The position numbers and the translations under genes were made by a program. The notes under the pieces were generated by a model. It did not search any database, was not told where the DNA came from, and worked only from the letters and a program-made list of their open reading frames with translations. A stretch of 64,000 bases of DNA from Lentimicrobium sp. (GTDB taxonomy: Bacteria; Bacteroidota; Bacteroidia; Bacteroidales; Lentimicrobiaceae): assembly GCA_023957275.1 (NCBI GenBank), contig JAMLHF010000002.1, positions 1-64,000 of the forward strand, in the 5' to 3' direction. Positions 24,782-34,696 of this stretch are shown piece after piece (positions within the stretch are counted from its first letter, which is position 1; the number at the start of each line of letters is the position of its first letter).

Positions 24782-25256
24782 AAGATATTTTTTCCGGATG
24801 CAAGAAAAAAATATTCATGCTTTAATTATTCATGCAATCAGATGCTGTTAACCTTTATTATACTTTCAATTTTTCTTTACTTTTCGTCGAGAAAGCCCGG
24901 AAGGGGAGCGCTGGAGAATTGATTGTCAATTTATTGAAATACTGATTTTATTTTGAATGTGAAGAAGCAGGTCGTTGTGCCTCTTTTAAATTAACAGCCC
25001 TGAAGATATTACCGGATTCCGATTATAACAATGAGAATTACTTCTGAAATAAGCCACGTTCCGGATTATCCCGAAAAAATCAGATGACAATAAAAGCCAG
25101 ATATTGTACTAAGCTAACTATATTTTCATTATCTTTATGATGAAATATACTGAAACAATAATCCGATGTTGTTGTTGTAATTACTTGAGCTATTTGCGCT
25201 GATCCTATGTCAGGATCAACCAGATATAATATAACAATCATCTATTGGTAAGGCTG
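24782..25256. other. Intergenic region before the hybrid kinase
   Basis: No gene is seen in this 475-base A/T-rich stretch between the divergent riboswitch transcript and the kinase. It contains an inverted repeat, TGATCCT (25200-25206) and AGGATCA (25212-25218) with a 5-base centre, 38 bases before the kinase ATG, which could be an operator or a leader hairpin. A weak -7-like TATCTTTA is near 25130. Confidence 0.5.
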
Positions 25257-28193
25257 ATGAAAAAGACTGATAAAGGAAAAGTTTCGGCGTCAGAACGGGA
25301 AGGCAGGGCTTCTTTATCAGTAATGCCAGCTGAGCCTGATCGTGAATTTTCTCATGAATTTGTCGCCGCGCTGATCAGCGTTTACCCTGAAGCCATTGCC
25401 ATTTCCGACCGGAACTTCAATGTACTTTTTCATAGTAAAAAAGTCTCTGAAATAATTTCGGAATCAGAGATTCAACTTATCGGCAGGTCTGTCTTCGAAA
25501 CTTTACTGAAGGTTCCGGATTCAGATTTACCGGCTCTCAAGGAAAAACTGAACGATATCGCCGGATGTGAGATTTCTATAAGATCTGAACTGCCTGATAA
25601 TAATACTGATGCAGAAGTGCTTATTTCAACTTTGGAGGGTAGGTATTCAGGTTATTATACATTCAAAATCAGGCCGCATCAAACCGGTCAATCCGCATAT
25701 AGTACTTCTCCAGAAAGCAGATCAGAAAAAGCAGAAGTCAGTTCAGGGGAAGTAAGCATGGCCATCGGCCAAAAGAAAATAGACAGCGGAGTTCTGTTTA
25801 ACATCATTGAAGCGCTTACGCATCCCTTTTATCTGATTGATATATCTTCAGGGAAGATAGTTATCAGCAATTCCGCCGCCAGAGACTTCGAGCTTTCAGT
25901 GAAGAGTTCAGGATGCAATATGCGTCATAAACCGTCATTTTGTGCCGGAGATGCTTCAGACTGTATCCATGCAGCAGTCAGGTCAGCCGGCTCCCCGGTA
26001 AGAGTAGAGCATACCTACGAAAAGCTGAACGGGGAAAAAGTGATTCATGAAGTCTTTGGCTATCCGATGCCGGATGATAAAGGGAAGCCCTGGCTGGTTA
26101 TTCAGTATTCCATTGATATCACGGAAAGAATAAAAAACGAAGCCGCACTGAATGAATATCGCGTAATTACTGAGAATCTGCTCAAAAACATTCCTGGTAT
26201 GGCATTTCGCTGTCTGAACGACCGGCACTGGACAATGGAATATGTCAGTCCCGGTTGTAAAAGGCTGCTGGGTTACAGAGCTGAAGAACTTACCGGTAGC
26301 GGACAGATAGAGTTCAATAGTCTTATACTTCCTGACGACAGGGAGAGAGTTTGGGCGGAGATACAGACTGCTTTAAAACATCATAATTACTATAGAATTG
26401 AATATCATGTTGTTGCTCGTAACGGAAGGGTAAAATGGGTGCAGGAGAGCGGACAGGCGATTTATAGTAACACAGGGGAATTAATCTGCATCGAAGGCCT
26501 TATCTCCGACATTTCCAGCCAGAAGATATCAGAAGCAAAACTTCAGCGTGAACTTGCCATAAATCAGACAATCGCCGCTGCCGGACTTGATCTTTTACGC
26601 GGTCATGCCAGGCTTCCCAGGCTGGCCCAAATGATTCAATCTCATTTGCTGAAATTTACCGGCAGCAAGCTTTCATATGTGATCACACACGACAAATCAG
26701 AAAAATTCAGGATATATTGTTATTCTGAGGAGGGTGATGATTCCGAAGGTCTGCTGGTCGCGCCCGAGCGCCTGAAGGAGAGCTTTTTCGGACAGTTTAT
26801 TGAACTTACAGGGCCGGAGATCAGAAACGAGATGAGCTACAAAGGCGCCTTGCCATGTATTACCAGACAAACAATAGATGTTTACCGTTTGCTCTTTGTT
26901 CCTGCTGTAATAGACGAAAATTCCGACGCGATGATTGTGCTGGCAAACAGCGATTCACCGTATAGCCATAAATCTATCGTTGTTGTCCAGCGCTTTATCA
27001 ACCTGTTTGCCCTTGCTTCATTCAGGATACAGGCCGAAGACGCCTTGCGCGAAGCCAAGTTAAAGGCGGAAGAGTCGGACCGGCTCAAAAGCCTGTTTTT
27101 ATCCAATATGTCGCATGACCTGCGTACGCCCATGAATGCCATTGTCGGATTTGCAGAGATGCTTCAGGATGCGGAACTGGGAAGGGATGAGAAAGAGCGC
27201 TTTCTGGATGCCATCATCAAAAGTGGCGATAGTTTGCTTCATCTGGTGAATGATATCATTGATATTTCCAAAATTGAAGCCAGACAGATACAACTGGTGT
27301 ATTCGGAATGTGAAGTAAATGCCCTGCTGGATGAGATTGAGCTCACCTTCAGGCAGGAACTTGACCGGCTGGGTAAATCGCATGTAATGTTATATATTCA
27401 GAAAGGAATTCCGGATTCAGGCTTCAGGATATTTACCGATGCCATCAGGGTGAAGCAGATATTGTCGAATCTGATAGGGAATGCCATTAAGTTTACCGAT
27501 GAAGGATTTATTGAAACCGGATACCGTATTGATAGTGGCAAATTACTCTTTTATGTCAGGGATTCTGGTATCGGCATTCCCAAGGAGCATCAGAAACTTG
27601 TTTTTGAGCGCTTCGGGCAGGTTAAAGAAACGGCTTTCAGGAATATCAGCGGCACCGGGCTTGGCCTGACCATTTCAAAGAATCTGGTTGAACTGCTCGG
27701 CGGAAAAATCTGGCTGGACTCCTTTCCCAACGAAGGTTCTACTTTCTGGTTTACACTGCCGTTGAAAAAAATGCAGTCGGGCTCAGCGCCTCAGTCTGCG
27801 AAAAGTTCCGGCTCTCTCAGACCTGATCTGAGTGATAAATGCATTCTGGTGGTCGAAGATGTAGATACCAATTATTTCTACATCAGTTCATTGCTCGAAA
27901 AAATGAATGCAAGGGTGATCCGTGCCGCTAATGGCCGCCGGGCTGTTGAGATGTGCAAAGCCGATTCATCCATCAACCTGGTACTTATGGATATTGAGTT
28001 ACCGGTGCTGAACGGGTATGAAGCCACGCGTGAAATCAAGAAACACAGGCCCGGTCTGCCCGTGATCGCCCAAACGGCTTTTGCCATGGCAGGAGAACGG
28101 GAGCGTAGCGAAGAAGCCGGTTGTGACGAGTACCTCGCAAAACCAATTCGCAAGGATGATCTTATTGAAACCATCACGAAATTTATCTCCTGA
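25257..28193 (+). CDS. Hybrid sensor histidine kinase with PAS, GAF and receiver domains
   Basis: The 978-residue protein has no membrane segment and is cytoplasmic. Domains in order: a PAS-like region (about 40-150), a cysteine-rich PAS (175-290), a PAS with PAC (300-420, FRCLNDRHWTMEYVSPG), a GAF-like region (430-590), HisKA with the phospho-acceptor His620 in NMSHDLRTPMNA, HATPase_c with N, G1 and G2 boxes (IGNAIKFTDEG, DSGIGIP, GTGLGLTIS), and a receiver with Asp912 in LMDIELP. The second PAS holds clustered Cys/His residues. It is an orphan kinase with no response regulator beside it. An in-frame TTG four codons upstream is less likely. Confidence 0.93.
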   Translation: MKKTDKGKVSASEREGRASLSVMPAEPDREFSHEFVAALISVYPEAIAISDRNFNVLFHSKKVSEIISESEIQLIGRSVFETLLKVPDSDLPALKEKLNDIAGCEISIRSELPDNNTDAEVLISTLEGRYSGYYTFKIRPHQTGQSAYSTSPESRSEKAEVSSGEVSMAIGQKKIDSGVLFNIIEALTHPFYLIDISSGKIVISNSAARDFELSVKSSGCNMRHKPSFCAGDASDCIHAAVRSAGSPVRVEHTYEKLNGEKVIHEVFGYPMPDDKGKPWLVIQYSIDITERIKNEAALNEYRVITENLLKNIPGMAFRCLNDRHWTMEYVSPGCKRLLGYRAEELTGSGQIEFNSLILPDDRERVWAEIQTALKHHNYYRIEYHVVARNGRVKWVQESGQAIYSNTGELICIEGLISDISSQKISEAKLQRELAINQTIAAAGLDLLRGHARLPRLAQMIQSHLLKFTGSKLSYVITHDKSEKFRIYCYSEEGDDSEGLLVAPERLKESFFGQFIELTGPEIRNEMSYKGALPCITRQTIDVYRLLFVPAVIDENSDAMIVLANSDSPYSHKSIVVVQRFINLFALASFRIQAEDALREAKLKAEESDRLKSLFLSNMSHDLRTPMNAIVGFAEMLQDAELGRDEKERFLDAIIKSGDSLLHLVNDIIDISKIEARQIQLVYSECEVNALLDEIELTFRQELDRLGKSHVMLYIQKGIPDSGFRIFTDAIRVKQILSNLIGNAIKFTDEGFIETGYRIDSGKLLFYVRDSGIGIPKEHQKLVFERFGQVKETAFRNISGTGLGLTISKNLVELLGGKIWLDSFPNEGSTFWFTLPLKKMQSGSAPQSAKSSGSLRPDLSDKCILVVEDVDTNYFYISSLLEKMNARVIRAANGRRAVEMCKADSSINLVLMDIELPVLNGYEATREIKKHRPGLPVIAQTAFAMAGERERSEEAGCDEYLAKPIRKDDLIETITKFIS

Positions 28194-28567
28194 AGATTTG
28201 TACAAAATATAGACGGGGGGTGCATAAAAGCTGGTTCAGCGCGTGAAGCAGTGATTCAAATATTCGATTTTGTTTTATTGATTTTTATAAATTTGTATTC
28301 AGATCAGAAATATCCAATCTTGAAAACCATCCTCAAACTGATAATTACCTAAGGGAAGATCCTGTATCCAGTTACAGGCCGGCTGTTCCGGGGAACTTCT
28401 CCGGAAGGTTTTTCATGCCTGTTTCTGTTACTATGGCCATGCTCATTAAGCATTTGTGCTGATATTGCAATTGATACTGCATCCTGAATATCAATAGCTA
28501 TGGTAAACCGGGCTTCTTTCCCTGGAAGATTATTAAATAATTTGTCTCACGTTTATTTTACTGTCAA
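28194..28567. other. Intergenic region without a recognisable gene
   Basis: This 374-base stretch holds no supported reading frame. A weak stem, CCGG and CCGG around GGAACTTCT near 28400, followed by a T5 run, could be a poor terminator for the kinase transcript. Nothing else stands out. Confidence 0.4.
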
Positions 28568-29047
28568 ATGAGTCTTTCGAAAAAAGAAAAGACTGCCGGC
28601 ATTGTTCTGGTAGCATTATTGTTTTTGATAACCCTGTTCAGTACCCATTACTTTCTGGGTGAACTCAATATAGGTTTTGCTGATTGGATTGCTTTTAATG
28701 CATGCAGTCCTGTAAGCTATTTATTCATATTGTTTTTCATCGTGTTTTTTATCCGCCGGAATTATAGCTGGCTGGTTCTGACCACGTTGCCCGTGTATTA
28801 CCTTGGGACACTGTCCATGTTTGTATTGCCGTGGACAGGGACATATCTGTTTGCCCACGCGGGGCATATCATAATGACGCTTTGTATGTGCTGGACACTG
28901 TACGTGCTTTTAAACCACCGGCAATATAAATCGCTGGCGGTAGGATTGCTGATCAGCATTCTCCTCTTTGCACCATACATTGCCCATGTGCAGACATACA
29001 ATCAGAAACATGCCGGAAGGCTTACAACGCTGCTTGGTAATCCTTAA
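28568..29047 (+). CDS. Small polytopic membrane protein of unknown function
   Basis: This 159-residue protein has four or five hydrophobic helices (about residues 10-28, 45-62, 70-88, 95-115 and 123-142) with short loops and a polar C-terminal tail. I recognise no family. It has no close neighbour on its strand, and a long palindrome lies between it and the convergent methyltransferase gene. Confidence 0.65.
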   Translation: MSLSKKEKTAGIVLVALLFLITLFSTHYFLGELNIGFADWIAFNACSPVSYLFILFFIVFFIRRNYSWLVLTTLPVYYLGTLSMFVLPWTGTYLFAHAGHIIMTLCMCWTLYVLLNHRQYKSLAVGLLISILLFAPYIAHVQTYNQKHAGRLTTLLGNP

Positions 29048-29144
29048 AAGGCATGTATCGGTTTTGGAAGTGTGTATTATGTGGCTGTCAGTTAAGTTAA
29101 TCCGATAGGATAAAGGGTTAAATGTGTTCATTGCCCTGAACGGG

Positions 29145-29174
29145 GGAGAGGCGATGCAACTGCATCGCCTCTCC
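29145..29174. repeat. 30-base near-perfect palindrome between convergent genes
   Basis: GGAGAGGCGATGCA and TGCATCGCCTCTCC are exact reverse complements separated only by AC. There is no T run on either side. It could act as a bidirectional transcription end. It also resembles the GAGACGCGAT-type palindromic repeats I remember between genes of other Bacteroidetes, so it may be a member of an interspersed repeat family. Confidence 0.7.
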
Positions 29175-29246
29175 GGGTTTCGGTCAATCATAGAAAGAAA
29201 GGAGAATGCTTCCGGGTTCCGGTTGCAATTCTCCGGGAGGTTTCAT

Positions 29247-30020
29247 CTATATCTTTTTACCGATATAGAATACATAGCCGTAAAAGGCTTTATACTTATC
29301 ATAAAGCCGGGCTTCATGCATTTCGTTCCTGATCAGCGACGCTGCCATTGCATTGTCTTTGTACTTTTCGAGGAAATCTTTCTGCGCTGCTGCCTGCGGC
29401 ACATAAAAGTTTTTCGTCCAGCAATATTCGGGAAGAATAAACGCAGCAACCGGTATATAGCCTGATTCCTGGATACATGCGACCTTATTGGGGATTGTGT
29501 CAATTTCAGGATAGGCATCCATCCAGAATTTTTCAATCTCAGCGGGTCTGCTACCGGTGAACCATGATGCTTCAGTTACAGCCACATAGCCTCCTGTTTT
29601 AAGGAACCTTTTCCAATATTTCAGGCCTTTGCCAAATCCGATATTATAGATGGCGCCTTCCGACCAGATCAGGTCCAGCGAAGCTTCCTGAAAAGGCAGG
29701 TTGTCCATTGATCCTACCACTCCCCGTATCCTGTCCTGAAGGTTAAGCTTGTTTACATTCAGGTTCAGCCGTTCTATAAACGCGGGGAAAAGGTCAATGG
29801 CGGTGATTTGCCCCGGTGCGTTCTGAGCCAGTGTTATGGTCTGGCTTCCCGTACCGCATCCCAGGTCGGCAATGAGTGATTCATTGTTCAGGTTTTCTGT
29901 GAAGCTGAGGGCTTTCACTGTCATCTCCGCGCTTCCCGGGCCCTGACGTTCAACTCCGGAAAAGTATTCGCAGATCAGATTGATGTCAAATTCGTGAATG
30001 GATTTATTTTCGTTACTCAT
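29247..30020 (-). CDS. SAM-dependent class I methyltransferase
   Basis: The 257-residue protein has motif [14 protein letters not shown] near residue 50, motif II-like [10 protein letters not shown], and motif [16 protein letters not shown] near residue 120. It resembles UbiE/MT11-type small-molecule methyltransferases; the substrate is unknown. The ATG at 30020 is preferred over the TTG at 30029. It appears to be a single-gene unit with a leader of about 200 bases. Confidence 0.85.
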   Translation of the reverse strand: MSNENKSIHEFDINLICEYFSGVERQGPGSAEMTVKALSFTENLNNESLIADLGCGTGSQTITLAQNAPGQITAIDLFPAFIERLNLNVNKLNLQDRIRGVVGSMDNLPFQEASLDLIWSEGAIYNIGFGKGLKYWKRFLKTGGYVAVTEASWFTGSRPAEIEKFWMDAYPEIDTIPNKVACIQESGYIPVAAFILPEYCWTKNFYVPQAAAQKDFLEKYKDNAMAASLIRNEMHEARLYDKYKAFYGYVFYIGKKI

Positions 30021-30345
30021 GATTTTCAAATTAATTGTTGAAACACCTTACAGGATTTTTTTGCAAATCCTTTGGTGATTTCAGCTGGGTTGAAAGAAAT
30101 AAAATAATATTATCCGGCAGGATGATGCCGGCATTGCGCAAAAGGATAACCGCAGGCCATGAGCCCGGGTTATTTACCTCACAATATCCGAAGAAGAATT
30201 AAACATCCAATGATTTTAGACGAAGCAAAGGTAAAGGCTTTTTCAGTTCCTTTTCGTTTGGCCGGAAAAAAATATTCTGTTGCAAGAGATTGATAATATT
30301 TGATACATAAAGAATAGCGGGATGCCTGGATCAGAATCCCGGGAT
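30021..30345 (-). promoter_or_regulatory. Upstream region and leader of the methyltransferase gene
   Basis: A -7 box reading TACCTTTG on the minus strand lies at 30226-30233, about 205 bases from the methyltransferase start, which implies a long leader. The leader contains a 6-base-pair stem (CCGGCA 30114-30119, TGCCGG 30126-30131). I compared it by eye with the common SAM riboswitch cores and see no match. No gene is present. Confidence 0.45.
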
Positions 30346-33300
30346 TCAGGTATAGCGGGGGTCACTTTTCATCGGAAGTTTAGCCATTTTTGATACTTCG
30401 AGCGACGGAAAGCCGAATTCTTCCACAACCTTTCCTAACAGCAGGTATACACCTCTTCCCCTGAAAGGGTAAGCGCGTGCGATATCGGGAAAATGCACCG
30501 AGTCGAAAAACTCACCCTCAGCATCAAAAAAAGTGGCGAAGTGCATGATCTCGCTTTTGATGGTCCTTACATATTTAATGGTTACCAGCACTCCCGTCAT
30601 TCTGACAATTTTGCCGGTATTTTCAGCCAGTTGCCCGGCGTTGATTTCGCCCCTGAAGCTGGTTTGCAGCATATCGAAGTAAGTCATGCTGACCGGGAAG
30701 TCGAGTAGTTCAATTTCGTCGTAGGCATCTTCGAGCGGGTTGTGCACCAGGGCGGGCAGGGAGAAATGCCTGACCGGTTGTCTGAAAAGGACCGCGGCCG
30801 GTTCCGGTTGTTTCTTGCCGGTGAGCATATGGGCTTCCCACAACAGTTGTTGTTTGCCCAGGCCCGTAAACCGGAGGGCGCCTGTCCGGATCAGGATAAT
30901 CAGTTGCTCCATGGCCGGGTGTACCCTTTCGATGAAATCGTGTAACCCGGCATAGGGGCCGTTGCGCCCGCGTTCGGCCAGCAGATTTTCAGCAACGTTG
31001 CTTTCAAGGCCTGAAATGTGGACAAATCCCATGTAAATGGATTTACCGTTCAAGGCATTCAGGTAGTCGCTGTTGTTGATACAGGGCAGTTCTATGGTTG
31101 CTCCGCAGCGGCGGGCTTCGTTGAAGTAGACCCAGCTCTGATAGAATCCCCCGAAATTATTGATCACTGCAACCATAAATTCCACCGGAAAATATGTTTT
31201 CAGGAAGAGGCTCTGATAGCTTTCCACGGCGAAAGAAGCGGAGTGCGCTTTGGAGAATGAGTAACCGGCGAAGGACTCAATCTGCCGCCAGACTTCATTG
31301 GTGATGGCATCGGGATACCCTTTCTCCCTGCAATTGCTGAAAAACTTGTCAATGATTTTCTGAAACTCCACCCTTGAACGGTACTTGCCGCTCATGGCGC
31401 GGCGCAGTACATCGGCATCGGCCAGGTCGAGCCCCGCAAAATGATGACATATCTTCAGCACATCTTCCTGATATACCATTACGCCGTAAGTCTCGCTGAG
31501 TTGCTCTTTCATCACGGGATGTATGTATTCAAATCCGCCGGGATCGTGGAAACGGCGGATATATTCGCGCATCATTCCCGAGCGGGCCACCCCCGGGCGG
31601 ATAATGGAGCTGGCCGCTACCAGGCTCAGATAATTGTCGCAGCGGAGTTTTTTCAGCAGGCCGCGCATAGCCGGACTTTCTATGTAAAAGCAGCCGTTTG
31701 TCTCGGCATTGCGGAGTTGCGTTTTAAGCCTTTCGTCCTGCTTGAATTTTTCCACCTGATGGATGTCGATGCTGATGCCGGAGCTTGCCCTGATGATATC
31801 CACACAGTCGCGGATATGCCCGATGCCGCGCTGACTCAGGATATCCAGTTTTTCAAACCTCAGGTCTTCAGCCACATACATATCCCATTGGGTAACCGGC
31901 ATGGATTTGGGAGGCAGGTCAAGGGCCGTGTAACAGGTGATGGGCTCTTCCGAAATCAGCACCCCGCCGGCATGAATGCTGCGGATATTCGGGAAGTCGG
32001 TCATGCGGGTGCCGAGTTCTGCAATGTGCCGGGTGATGCCGTCCTGGTTCAGCGGGTTGTTGGGATCGTCCACCAGGCGGTCGAGTTCGGCCTTGGGTAA
32101 ACCCATGACCTTGCCGAGCTCGCGCAGCGTCGATTTACCCTTGAAGGTGGATGTGGCGCCAAGCAGGGCCGTATGTTCACGTCCGTAGCGCTTGAAGATG
32201 TAATCAAGCACATCGTCGCGCTCTTTCCATGAATAGTCGATGTCGAAGTCGGGAGGGCTGCTGCGCCTGGGATTGAGGAATCGTTCAAAGTAGAGGTTAA
32301 GTTCTATGGGATCCACATCGGTAATGCGGAGGCAGTAGGCTACGATGCTGTTGGCCCCGCTGCCGCGCCCCACGTGATAAAATCCCCTTGACATGGAGTA
32401 GCGGATAATGTCCCAGGTAATCAGGAAATAGGCGCCGAATCCCAGGCGGTCGATGATGTCGAGTTCGTGGCGTACACGGGCAGCGGCTTCCCGGTTATTT
32501 TTTCCATACCGGTATTCCAGCCCTTCTGCCGCCAGTTTCTCCAGCAGCAGGCGATCATCGTACATGCTGCCCGTAAAGGTCTTTTTGTTTTTAATGGTGT
32601 GATAGTCGAAATCGATGCTGCATCGACCGGTAAGCCGTTCGGTGTTTCTGATCAGGCCGGGATAATCTGAAAAAATGCGTCTCAGTTCATCATGGCTGAT
32701 CATCATATGGTTGCTGCCGGCTACCATTTCGGGGGTAAGGCGGCTGAGCAGAAGGTTGTTGTCTATGGCCCTGAGGTAGCGGTGCAGTTCGTAACCCTTC
32801 TCATCGGCGAAGCTCACCGGATTGTGGATAAGGTATCTGTCGGGATACTTCCGGTAATCCGACAATGGCAGCTTGTTTGCATCCGAGATACTTACCCCGG
32901 TGAATTCATTTTCGGCCATTTCTGCAACCTGCCTGCTGCCAAAGGGATAAACGACCAGCACATCACGGAAGGGCGGCGCCGGCCAGGGAAGGGGAGTGCC
33001 CTGCAGATTGCTCCGGGTCAGCAGGTCGTTCAACTCTTTGAATCCGCGGTTGTTCTCCGCGATACCGGTGTAAAGCAGGCGGTTCCCCTCCCTGAATTCA
33101 ACTCCGGCCATGGGGCGTAGCCCTGATTTTTTACAGGCTTTAACAAAATCAATGGTTCCCGATGTATTGTTGATGTCGGCCAGCAAGGCGGCTTCAGCCC
33201 CGGCTTCCAGGGCCAGGCCGGGTATCTGTCCGATACTGATTGTGCCGTAACGCAGGCTGTAATATGAGTTAAATGTGAGGTGCACGTGCAGAGAATTCAA
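30346..33300 (-). CDS. DNA polymerase III alpha-type polymerase, short DnaE2/ImuC-like
   Basis: The 984-residue protein has an N-terminal PHP domain (LHVHLTFNSYYSLRYG at residue 4; the later metal-ligand loop is ADINNTSG, so the site is probably inactive), then the polymerase core with GRGSGANS, the catalytic PDFDIDYSW near residue 350 and KLDILSQRG. It ends soon after the OB-fold region and lacks the long C-terminal tail of replicative DnaE (about 1160 residues). Its place behind a dinB-like gene and the self-cleaving regulator points to the error-prone DnaE2/ImuC group used in damage tolerance. A second replicative DnaE must exist elsewhere. Confidence 0.88.
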   Translation of the reverse strand: MNSLHVHLTFNSYYSLRYGTISIGQIPGLALEAGAEAALLADINNTSGTIDFVKACKKSGLRPMAGVEFREGNRLLYTGIAENNRGFKELNDLLTRSNLQGTPLPWPAPPFRDVLVVYPFGSRQVAEMAENEFTGVSISDANKLPLSDYRKYPDRYLIHNPVSFADEKGYELHRYLRAIDNNLLLSRLTPEMVAGSNHMMISHDELRRIFSDYPGLIRNTERLTGRCSIDFDYHTIKNKKTFTGSMYDDRLLLEKLAAEGLEYRYGKNNREAAARVRHELDIIDRLGFGAYFLITWDIIRYSMSRGFYHVGRGSGANSIVAYCLRITDVDPIELNLYFERFLNPRRSSPPDFDIDYSWKERDDVLDYIFKRYGREHTALLGATSTFKGKSTLRELGKVMGLPKAELDRLVDDPNNPLNQDGITRHIAELGTRMTDFPNIRSIHAGGVLISEEPITCYTALDLPPKSMPVTQWDMYVAEDLRFEKLDILSQRGIGHIRDCVDIIRASSGISIDIHQVEKFKQDERLKTQLRNAETNGCFYIESPAMRGLLKKLRCDNYLSLVAASSIIRPGVARSGMMREYIRRFHDPGGFEYIHPVMKEQLSETYGVMVYQEDVLKICHHFAGLDLADADVLRRAMSGKYRSRVEFQKIIDKFFSNCREKGYPDAITNEVWRQIESFAGYSFSKAHSASFAVESYQSLFLKTYFPVEFMVAVINNFGGFYQSWVYFNEARRCGATIELPCINNSDYLNALNGKSIYMGFVHISGLESNVAENLLAERGRNGPYAGLHDFIERVHPAMEQLIILIRTGALRFTGLGKQQLLWEAHMLTGKKQPEPAAVLFRQPVRHFSLPALVHNPLEDAYDEIELLDFPVSMTYFDMLQTSFRGEINAGQLAENTGKIVRMTGVLVTIKYVRTIKSEIMHFATFFDAEGEFFDSVHFPDIARAYPFRGRGVYLLLGKVVEEFGFPSLEVSKMAKLPMKSDPRYT

Positions 33301-33402
33301 AGTTTTTGAAGAAAGAATCCGGATTGAATGCCTGTCCCGCTTACAGCCCCTTATGCTGATTCTTCATTTTTACATTTTCGTATTTTCACGTTTTTACATT
33401 GA

Positions 33403-34584
33403 CTATTCATCTTCCTCAACCACAACAGTTCCCATGGTGGCGGCGCGGGTGACGGCGCGCTGCCCGAAGCGGTTGCGGATACGGTCCATCGCCTGGTAAA
33501 GACTGATGGTTTCAGGAGAGTCGTCGAACATGCTGATCTGTTGCACACCGCTGACCAGATGGCTGAACCTTACGCCTACCAGCCGGATCAGCATGCGCCG
33601 CTGGTAGAGCCGGTTGAACAGACTGCGGGTAACCGGCAGCAGGATGTGGTCGAAGGCGGTGTAGGGAATGCGTTGCTGCAGGGTGTGGGTGTCGAAGTTG
33701 GCATAACGTACCTTCACGGTAACGCAGGAGGCGAGTTTCTGCTTTCGTCTCAGTTCCCAGGCCAGTTTTTCTACTTTCTTCAGCAACAGGTCGTTGATCA
33801 TGCCAATGTTGATCGTATCCTGTTCAAAGGTAGTTTCGCTGCTGATGGACTTGCGCTCCGAATAGGGTTCAACAGGGGCGGGATCAATACCGTTGGCCTT
33901 TTTCCAGATGATGATGCCGTTTTTCCCCAGCAGGCGCTCTACCATTTCTACAGGCATGCGGCTGAGGGTGTCAATATTTGCAATGCCCATGGAACGCAGC
34001 AGGTGAAAGGTTTTTTCACCTATCCCCGGTATCTTGCTGATGGATAAGGGACTGAGGAACGGCATCACGCGTTCGCGCGGAATCTCCAGCTCGCCGTTGG
34101 GCTTGGCCTGACCGGTTGCGATTTTCGAAACGGTTTTGTTTACCGAAAGGCCCAGTGAGATGGGCAGCCCTGTTTCGCGGATAATCCGTTGTCTCAACTC
34201 ATGCGACCATTTCACCGACCCGAAAAAGCGGTCCATGCCCGTAATATCCAGGTAGTGCTCATCGATGGATGCCTTTTCGTAAACCGGGGCTTCTTCCGCG
34301 ATGATGGTCGTTACCATGTTTGAGTAACGGGTATATTGCTCCATATCGCCGCGGATAACCACGGCATCGGGGCAAAGGGCCCGGGCCATCCGCATGGGCA
34401 TGGCCGAGTGCACCCCGAAGGTGCGTGCCTCATAACTGCATCCGGCCACCACGCCCCGGTCAGACATGCCGCCGATAATTACAGGAAGACCGTTCAGCCG
34501 GCTGTTGCCCAGCCGTTCCACGGATACGAAAAAGGTATCGAGGTCCATATGCACAATGGTTCTGTTGTCGCCGGGGACTGTCAT
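33403..34584 (-). CDS. dinB: Y-family DNA polymerase (Pol IV/DinB-like)
   Basis: The 393-residue protein keeps all catalytic acids of the Y family: Asp14 in HMDLDTFF and Asp108-Glu109 in ASIDEHYLD. Fingers (YEARTFGVHSAMPM), the helix-hairpin-helix PGIGEKT and the little-finger domain are present. Near the C-terminus QISMF fits a beta-clamp-binding motif. It therefore should be an active translesion polymerase, unlike the ImuB proteins of proteobacterial cassettes, which lack the acids. It is followed by the DnaE-type gene after 102 bases and diverges from the S24 regulator. Confidence 0.93.
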   Translation of the reverse strand: MTVPGDNRTIVHMDLDTFFVSVERLGNSRLNGLPVIIGGMSDRGVVAGCSYEARTFGVHSAMPMRMARALCPDAVVIRGDMEQYTRYSNMVTTIIAEEAPVYEKASIDEHYLDITGMDRFFGSVKWSHELRQRIIRETGLPISLGLSVNKTVSKIATGQAKPNGELEIPRERVMPFLSPLSISKIPGIGEKTFHLLRSMGIANIDTLSRMPVEMVERLLGKNGIIIWKKANGIDPAPVEPYSERKSISSETTFEQDTINIGMINDLLLKKVEKLAWELRRKQKLASCVTVKVRYANFDTHTLQQRIPYTAFDHILLPVTRSLFNRLYQRRMLIRLVGVRFSHLVSGVQQISMFDDSPETISLYQAMDRIRNRFGQRAVTRAATMGTVVVEEDE

Positions 34585-34603
34585 AAAAAAAATATCATTT
34601 TTG

Positions 34604-34633
34604 TTGAATCGTTGATTTTTAGTTGTACCTTTG
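34604..34633 (+). promoter_or_regulatory. Promoter of the S24 regulator gene (TTG / TACCTTTG)
   Basis: A TTG at 34604-34606 and TACCTTTG at 34626-34633 have 19 bases between them, as in Bacteroidetes promoters. The predicted start lies inside the first palindrome, which implies repression by whatever binds there. Confidence 0.6.
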
Positions 34634-34670
34634 ATTAAAATTTAATCAAAATTCCGATTACAATATAATC
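34633..34670. promoter_or_regulatory. Two GATTA-N5-TAATC operators in the divergent promoter
   Basis: GATTA AAATT TAATC occupies 34633-34647, extended by flanking bases into a perfect 21-base inverted repeat (TTTGATTAAA, A, TTTAATCAAA). GATTA CAATA TAATC occupies 34656-34670. The centres are 23 bases apart, about two helical turns. They lie between the divergent regulator and dinB genes and are the likely binding sites of the S24 regulator. Confidence 0.7.
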
Positions 34671-34696
34671 ATTTTTCTGATAACTTTAACGGAGCC

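Noticed and set aside
30021..30233. SAM or other riboswitch in the methyltransferase leader
   Set aside because: The long leader has one short stem but no match by eye to SAM-I/II, SAH, TPP or cobalamin core sequences.
31441..32100. 219-codon open frame on the plus strand inside the DnaE-type gene
   Set aside because: It is the antisense shadow of a well-supported polymerase; its translation shows no family motif and follows the codon bias of the other strand.
33403..34584. ImuB (inactive Y-family) identity for the DinB-like protein
   Set aside because: All three catalytic acids are present, so it is expected to be an active polymerase.
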